Shown one piece after another: positions 59,922 to 64,000 of a stretch of 64,000 bases of DNA (its first letter is position 1; each line of letters begins with the position of its first letter). Under the pieces are notes generated by a model. The model was not told the DNA's origin and did not search any database. It worked only from the letters and a program-made list of their open reading frames with translations. Source of the stretch: Chachezhania sediminis (GTDB taxonomy: Bacteria; Pseudomonadota; Alphaproteobacteria; Rhodobacterales; Rhodobacteraceae). The position numbers were made by a program, and so were the translations under genes. Where the stretch lies: positions 310,001 to 374,000 of the forward strand of contig NZ_VOPH01000003.1 in the NCBI RefSeq assembly GCF_009765275.1. Direction: 5' to 3'.

Positions 59922-60600
59922 CCGGCGTCAGCAGCGCGTCCTTCAGCGTACAGTCGCGCTGCGCGTCCGGCGCGCAGGCCCGGGGTTCCAGGTCCTTCGT
60001 CAGGCACAGCCGTGCCTCGGCAATGGCGCCGTCGGTGCAGGTGATGGTCAGCATGTCAGGCTCCCAGCCCGGATTGACCTCCAGGAACGCCTCTTCCACG
60101 ACCGAAGCCGGCAGTCGCACCGGCCCCGTCAGTCGGCGCAGCACCTCGGGCCGCTCCACGGAGGCATAAGCCTGCCGTGACAGCGCGAAGTAATCGGCGG
60201 CGGACAGACCCGAACATGTGCCGTGCTTCTTCCATTCATGCCAGGCCAGCCCGGCGGTCCCCATGATGTCCGCCATTGCGGCGGTCATCGCCTTGCCGGG
60301 CGCGCGCTCCGTGGTCCTGCAATGGGACGGCCAGCCCCGTTCGAACTGCGGCCACAGCCCGTGTAGGATCCAGCCGTGATCGTGCCGGGGACCGCACTGG
60401 TCGGAGCCTTTCGCATCTCCTTCGCGCAGGCACCAGTTGGGCGACCACGAGAGGCTGAGCACGTAATAGTCGAAGACGCCGGCCCGCTCGTCCGCCCGGC
60501 CGGGCAGGGGAGAAAAGGCGCCAAGGCAGGCCAGCAGACCCATGCCAAGGGCCCGGATTGCCCCTTTCCTTTGGCATTTGCCTTCTCTATATACCGCCAA
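59914..60600 (-). CDS. Secreted ribonuclease T2
   Basis: A 228-residue periplasmic or secreted endoribonuclease (RNase I/T2 family) cutting RNA to 2',3'-cyclic nucleotides. Both catalytic segments are intact: WILHGLWPQ (CAS I) and HEWKKHGTC (CAS II). Cys pairs (CLREGD, CGPRH, CTDG, CTLKD) suggest disulfides. A signal peptide lies around ALGMGLLACLGAFSPLPGRA. The start is uncertain: TTG 60600 has GGGGGAA before it, while ATG 60546 gives a shorter signal without positive charges. It could provide pyrimidine nucleotides for the degradation pathway, but this is speculation. Confidence 0.88.
   Translation of the reverse strand: MAVYREGKCQRKGAIRALGMGLLACLGAFSPLPGRADERAGVFDYYVLSLSWSPNWCLREGDAKGSDQCGPRHDHGWILHGLWPQFERGWPSHCRTTERAPGKAMTAAMADIMGTAGLAWHEWKKHGTCSGLSAADYFALSRQAYASVERPEVLRRLTGPVRLPASVVEEAFLEVNPGWEPDMLTITCTDGAIAEARLCLTKDLEPRACAPDAQRDCTLKDALLTPVR
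60565..60593 (+). promoter_or_regulatory. Probable promoter of trcR
   Basis: TATATA at 60588-60593 is a good -10 box; TTTCCT at 60565-60570 is a weak -35 at 17 bases. It lies inside the first codons of the divergent RNase gene and gives a leader of about 90 bases before trcR. Confidence 0.4.
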
Positions 60601-60691
60601 TGTTCCCCCACAAGGTAACTCGTTCCGGATCCGCCGGGACCGTCCGATCCGGGCGACGGGTGAACTTTATGCGAAGGAGACGACGAGGGAC

Positions 60692-61477
60692 ATGGCAAAA
60701 CCGTTGATGGCCAAGGCCACCGCCGTGTGGCTGGTGGATAATACCACGATCAGCTTCAAGCAGATCGCCGATTTCGTGGGGATTCACGAGCTTGAAGTGC
60801 AGGGCATTGCCGACGGTGATGTCGCGGTTGGCGTGAAAGGGTTCGACCCGGTCGCGAACAACCAGCTGACCCAGGAAGAGATCGACAAGGCCGAAAAGAA
60901 CCCGCTGCACAAGCTGGCGCTGAAGTTCAATCCGGCCGCCGTGGGCGAGGAAAAGCGTCGCGGCCCCCGCTATACGCCGCTGTCCAAGCGCCAGGACCGC
61001 CCGGCCGCGATCCTCTGGCTGGTGAAGTTCCACCCGGAACTGGCGGATTCGCAGGTCGCCAAGCTGGTGGGCACCACCAAGCCCACGATCCAGTCGATCC
61101 GCGAACGCACCCACTGGAACATTGCCAATATCCAGCCCATCGACCCGGTGGCCCTGGGGCTGTGCAAGCAGTCGGAACTGGACGCCGCGGTCCAGAAGGC
61201 CGCCGCCAAGCGCGCCGCCGAAGGTGCCCTTATGACCGATGACGAACGCCGCCGCCTGGTCAGCACCGAACAGTCGCTGGGCATGTCGACCGAACCGCGC
61301 ATCCCGACGGCGATCGAGGGCCTTGAAACCTTCACGCTCGGCGACAGCAACCGCGACGACAAGTCCGACGATGATGACGACAGCGGGGATGAACCCGTCT
61401 ACGACGCCGAAAGCTTCTTCAACCTGCCCAAGGGCGGTGATGAAGACGACGACGAGGACGAAGACGACCGTCGCTAG
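60692..61477 (+). CDS. trcR: DUF1013 regulator, TrcR-type cell-cycle transcription factor
   Basis: A 261-residue protein of the alphaproteobacterial DUF1013 family, annotated elsewhere as the cell-cycle regulator TrcR. The N-terminal MAKPLMAKATAVWLVDNTTI and FKQIADFVGIHELEVQGIAD form one predicted helix-turn-helix; a second is DSQVAKLVGTTKPTIQSIRE. The C-terminus is a long acidic tail (Asp/Glu runs after about residue 225) around one FFNLPKG motif. GCGAAGGAGACGACGAGGGAC contains the ribosome site. Strong conservation suggests a core role; direct targets are not inferable here. Confidence 0.85.
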   Translation: MAKPLMAKATAVWLVDNTTISFKQIADFVGIHELEVQGIADGDVAVGVKGFDPVANNQLTQEEIDKAEKNPLHKLALKFNPAAVGEEKRRGPRYTPLSKRQDRPAAILWLVKFHPELADSQVAKLVGTTKPTIQSIRERTHWNIANIQPIDPVALGLCKQSELDAAVQKAAAKRAAEGALMTDDERRRLVSTEQSLGMSTEPRIPTAIEGLETFTLGDSNRDDKSDDDDDSGDEPVYDAESFFNLPKGGDEDDDEDEDDRR

Positions 61478-61555
61478 GACGTGGCGGCCGGTGGCGGCGG
61501 GGTAGACCCCGCCCTGCGCGGCCGCGACCGGCCAGAACCGGGTTCAGGCCCGCCA

Positions 61556-61620
61556 CTTCTTTGGTCTTCAAATACCTCGGGGGAGTCGCGCCGTCAGGCG
61601 CGGCCGGGGGCAGGGCCCCC
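61556..61620 (+). repeat. Dispersed intergenic repeat, copy H (with middle hairpin)
   Basis: Core CTTCTTTGGTCTTCAAATA, CCTCGGGGG, middle hairpin CGCGCC-GTCA-GGCGCG, then GGGGGC-AGG-GCCCCC. It lies between convergent trcR and recR. Confidence 0.78.
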
Positions 61621-61645
61621 GTCCCCGGCCGCGGCGGACCGGATC

Positions 61646-62239
61646 TCAAAGATCCTTGCGCGCCCGCATCGCGGCACTGATCGTGCCGTCATCCAGATAA
61701 TCCAGTTCGCCGCCTATGGGCACGCCCTGCGCCAGCGAGGTCAGCCGCACCCGGCCTTCCAGCTGGTCGGCGATGTAATGCGCCGTGGTCTGGCCATCGA
61801 CGGTGGCGTTCAGGGCCAGGATGACCTCGGATATCGCTTCGGTGGTCACCCGGTCCATCAGGCGGGGGATGCCCAGATCCTCGGGCCCCACCGAATCCAG
61901 TGCCGACAGGGTGCCGCCCAGCACGTGGTAGCGCCCCTTGAACACGCCGGACCGTTCCATGGCCCAAAGGTCGGCCACGTCCTCGACCACGCACAACTCG
62001 CCGTTTTCCCGCGCCTCGTTCGCGCAGATGTCGCAGATGTCGGCGGTGCCGACATTGCCGCAGTTCAGGCATTCCCGCGCGGTTTCGGCCACCACCTGCA
62101 TGGCATCCGCCAAGGGATGCAGAAGCAGCGACCGCTTGCGGATCAGGTGCAGCACCGCCCGCCGGGCCGAACGTGGGCCCAGTCCCGGCAGCTTCGCCAT
62201 CAGCGCGATCAGTTCCTCGATCGGGTCCGCTACAGCCAT
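61646..62239 (-). CDS. recR: Recombination mediator RecR
   Basis: A 197-residue RecR, which with RecF/RecO loads RecA on gapped DNA. N-terminal helix-hairpin-helix [18 protein letters not shown], the C4 zinc finger [18 protein letters not shown], and a Toprim domain ([37 protein letters not shown]) are present. It ends the dnaX-ybaB-recR group, an order conserved widely in bacteria. Confidence 0.96.
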   Translation of the reverse strand: MAVADPIEELIALMAKLPGLGPRSARRAVLHLIRKRSLLLHPLADAMQVVAETARECLNCGNVGTADICDICANEARENGELCVVEDVADLWAMERSGVFKGRYHVLGGTLSALDSVGPEDLGIPRLMDRVTTEAISEVILALNATVDGQTTAHYIADQLEGRVRLTSLAQGVPIGGELDYLDDGTISAAMRARKDL

Positions 62240-62270
62240 GGAATACCTCGGTCAAACGGACCCGAACCGG

Positions 62271-62624
62271 TCAGAAAGGCAGCTTCATGTCCTTGGGCAG
62301 GCCCAGGCTTTCGGTCAGCTTTTCCATCTCCTGCTGGTGACGGACCTGTGCCTTCTGCTGGGCGTCTTTGATCGCGGCCAGGATCAGGTCCTCGACCATC
62401 TCCTTCTCGGTCGCCACCAGGATCGACGGGTCGATGTCCAGCGCCTTCAGTTCGCCCTTGGCGGTGCAGGTCGCGGTCACCAGGCCGGCACCGGCCTCGC
62501 CCACCACGTTCATGCGGGCCATCTCTTCCTGAAGCTCGACCATCTTGGTCTGCATTTCCTTGGCCGCGCTCATCATCTTGGCCATGTCGCCCAGACCGCC
62601 AAGTCCGCCCAGTCCCTTCAGCAT
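62271..62624 (-). CDS. YbaB/EbfC nucleoid-associated protein
   Basis: A 117-residue DNA-binding protein forming tweezer-like dimers. MLKGLGGLGGLGDMAKMMSA is the usual alphaproteobacterial N-terminus, followed by MQTKMVELQEEMARMNVVGE and VTATCTAKGELKALDIDPS. The start is placed at 62624 because AAGGA lies eight bases upstream and family members begin MLKG; ATG 62645 is also in frame. Gap to recR is 31 bases. Confidence 0.92.
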   Translation of the reverse strand: MLKGLGGLGGLGDMAKMMSAAKEMQTKMVELQEEMARMNVVGEAGAGLVTATCTAKGELKALDIDPSILVATEKEMVEDLILAAIKDAQQKAQVRHQQEMEKLTESLGLPKDMKLPF

Positions 62625-62727
62625 CTCGATATCCTTTTTCTGCATGGGGCCGCCGGGGGCCCTGAAAATCTGTCCGGAGATAGGCAAAGCATGCCTGTTC
62701 CACAAGGCATTCCGCGTGGAGCGGACG

Positions 62728-64000
62728 TCAGTCGTCGTCGAACGGGTCCCATTCATCGGGCACCTCGGGCAGGGCTTCCGCCTCGGCCTGGGCGGCCAGT
62801 TCGGCCTGGGTATGGACCTCCAGCAGCTTGGCCTTGGGAAAATGCTCCAGCACCGACTGCACCATGGGGTGGGCCAGCGCCTCGTTCCGCAGCGCGGTCT
62901 TGGCGGCGTCGTTCACCTCGGAAATCGACGGCGCGCCGCCGCTGGACACGACCGAGATCGCCCAGCGGTTCCCGGTCCAGGCCTGCAGCCGCGCGCCCAG
63001 ACGCTGGGACAGGTCGGCCGGCGCAGTCTCGGCGGGTTCGAACTCGATCCGGCCGGGCTGATAGCTGACCAGGCGGACATCGTTTTCCACGTCGATCAGA
63101 AGTTTCACGTCGCGGTGCGACCGGATGAGTTCGACGACATGGTGGAAGGTCGGAAAATGGGCCAGCGCATGGGCCGCATCGGCCCGGACCGCCTGTGCCG
63201 TGGGCGCGCCCGCGCCCGAGGACACCGACCGTGTGCGCATCGCAGGCGCCGGTGCGCTGCCCGACACGTGCGCCGAAGCACTGGCCGACGGCCCGCCGTT
63301 GCCACCGCGCGGTCCCGGCGCGGGGCCACGGGTCGGCATCGTGGGCGCGTTATGGATCGTGCGGACCAGTTCCTCGGGCGAGGGCAGGTCGGCCACATGG
63401 GTCAGGCGGATGATCGCCATCTCGGCTGCCATCATGGAATTCGGGGCGGCGGCGACCTCTTCCAGCGCCTTCAGCAGCATCTGCCACATCCGCGACAGCG
63501 CCCGCATCGGCAGGCCCGCGGCCATGGCGACGCCGCGGTCGCGTTCGTCCGGCGATACGGTCGGATCCTCGGCCGCATCCGGCGTGATCTTCACGACCGA
63601 CACCCAGTGCGTGATCTCTGCCAGATCGCGCAGCACCGCCATCGGGTCGGCGCCTTCGGCATATTGCGACCCCAGCTCCTGCAGCGCACCCGCCGCGTCG
63701 CCCTTCAGGATCATGTCCATCAGGTCCAGCACCCGGCCGCGATCCGCCAGGCCCAGCATGGCGCGCACCTGTTCGGCCGTCGTTTCGCCCGCACCATGGC
63801 TGATCGCCTGGTCCAGAAGCGAGGTCGCGTCGCGCGCGGATCCTTCGGCGGCGCGCGTGATCAGCGCCAGCGCGTCATCGGCGATCTGCGCGCCTTCGGC
63901 CACGGCGATGCGGCGCATCAGGCCGATCATGTCCTCGGGCTCGATCCGGCGCAGGTCGAAGCGCTGGCAACGGGACAGGACCGTGACCGGGACCTTGCGG
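62728..64000 (-). CDS. dnaX: DNA polymerase III subunit gamma/tau (DnaX), C-terminal part
   Basis: The last 423 codons of the clamp-loader subunit; the ATPase part with the Walker motifs lies beyond the right edge. Visible are SRCQRFDLRRIEPEDM (sensor region), ALALITRAAEGSARDATSLL, LLDQAISHGAG, then domain III and a Pro/Gly/Ala linker (PTRGPAPGPRGGNGGPS) before the tau-type C-terminal domain, ending in an acidic EWDPFDDD. The full tau tail is present, so the long form is made; no obvious slippery A-run for a gamma frameshift was noticed in the part seen. Confidence 0.95.
   Translation of the reverse strand, partial: RKVPVTVLSRCQRFDLRRIEPEDMIGLMRRIAVAEGAQIADDALALITRAAEGSARDATSLLDQAISHGAGETTAEQVRAMLGLADRGRVLDLMDMILKGDAAGALQELGSQYAEGADPMAVLRDLAEITHWVSVVKITPDAAEDPTVSPDERDRGVAMAAGLPMRALSRMWQMLLKALEEVAAAPNSMMAAEMAIIRLTHVADLPSPEELVRTIHNAPTMPTRGPAPGPRGGNGGPSASASAHVSGSAPAPAMRTRSVSSGAGAPTAQAVRADAAHALAHFPTFHHVVELIRSHRDVKLLIDVENDVRLVSYQPGRIEFEPAETAPADLSQRLGARLQAWTGNRWAISVVSSGGAPSISEVNDAAKTALRNEALAHPMVQSVLEHFPKAKLLEVHTQAELAAQAEAEALPEVPDEWDPFDDD

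Noticed and set aside
1-64000. rRNA, tRNA, CRISPR, insertion sequences, prophage or integrase genes
   Set aside because: I read both strands for tRNA T-loops, transposase/integrase motifs and regular repeat-spacer arrays and saw none that held up.

Overview
The window is high-GC DNA (roughly two thirds G+C by eye) from an alphaproteobacterium, most likely Rhodobacteraceae (Roseobacter group). The grounds are the TRAP and tripartite tricarboxylate (TTT) transporters, the Stf0 sulfotransferase, the TrcR/DUF1013 regulator, the dnaX-ybaB-recR order and the gene-dense layout with 4-base ATGA overlaps. I see no rRNA, tRNA, CRISPR array, insertion sequence or prophage gene. Both edges cut genes: metY on the left and dnaX on the right.

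Layout. 1-6.4 kb: the start of metY, a 600-base empty stretch, a single-chain biotin-dependent acyl-CoA carboxylase, and a divergent pair coding a separate carboxyltransferase and a 71-residue biotinyl protein. 6.7-13.6 kb: acetyl-CoA synthetase, adenylate kinase, a flavin reductase, the Fe-S carrier ATPase ApbC/Mrp and a tungstate ABC transporter (tupBCA). 13.9-26.4 kb: a complete reductive pyrimidine degradation regulon. It has dihydropyrimidine dehydrogenase PreT/PreA, dihydropyrimidinase, a beta-ureidopropionase-type amidohydrolase, an NMT1-type ABC importer and the regulator RutR, plus two VOC proteins, a CPCC-motif protein and an unknown 106-residue protein. Two RutR-like operators, at 22085-22102 and 26361-26378, sit in front of the two minus-strand operons.

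26.5-33.4 kb: a glycosyltransferase-like protein, a crotonase with a pair of co-translated acyl-CoA dehydrogenases, a GNAT protein, TesB thioesterase and a TetR regulator. 33.8-45.8 kb: one long plus-strand catabolic operon: TRAP importer, iron alcohol dehydrogenase, acyl-CoA dehydrogenase, ADP-forming-type CoA ligase, CaiB-type CoA transferase and a TTT importer. It looks like uptake and CoA-dependent breakdown of one or more unidentified carboxylic acids. 45.9-56.4 kb: an SDR facing a DUF35 / thiolase-like / crotonase / nitronate-monooxygenase-like operon, an AbrB-type membrane protein, an orphan molybdenum hydroxylase large subunit and an acyl-CoA synthetase behind a palindromic operator. 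56.6-64 kb: outer-membrane barrel, GFA protein, MscS channel, Stf0 sulfotransferase, RNase T2, TrcR, RecR, YbaB and DnaX.

Most noteworthy beyond the genes: (1) a dispersed, modular intergenic repeat family, at least eight copies plus one decayed copy, with a conserved 19-base core, an optional variable hairpin and a G/C stem that shows a compensatory base-pair change; (2) a 153-base imperfect inverted repeat after adk; (3) a thiolase-like protein, coupled to a DUF35 partner, whose catalytic Cys is Ser, suggesting a retro-aldolase of the Ltp2/Sal1 kind; (4) the accessory proteins of the pyrimidine regulon. All calls come from reading the sequence and family knowledge; no database search was possible.
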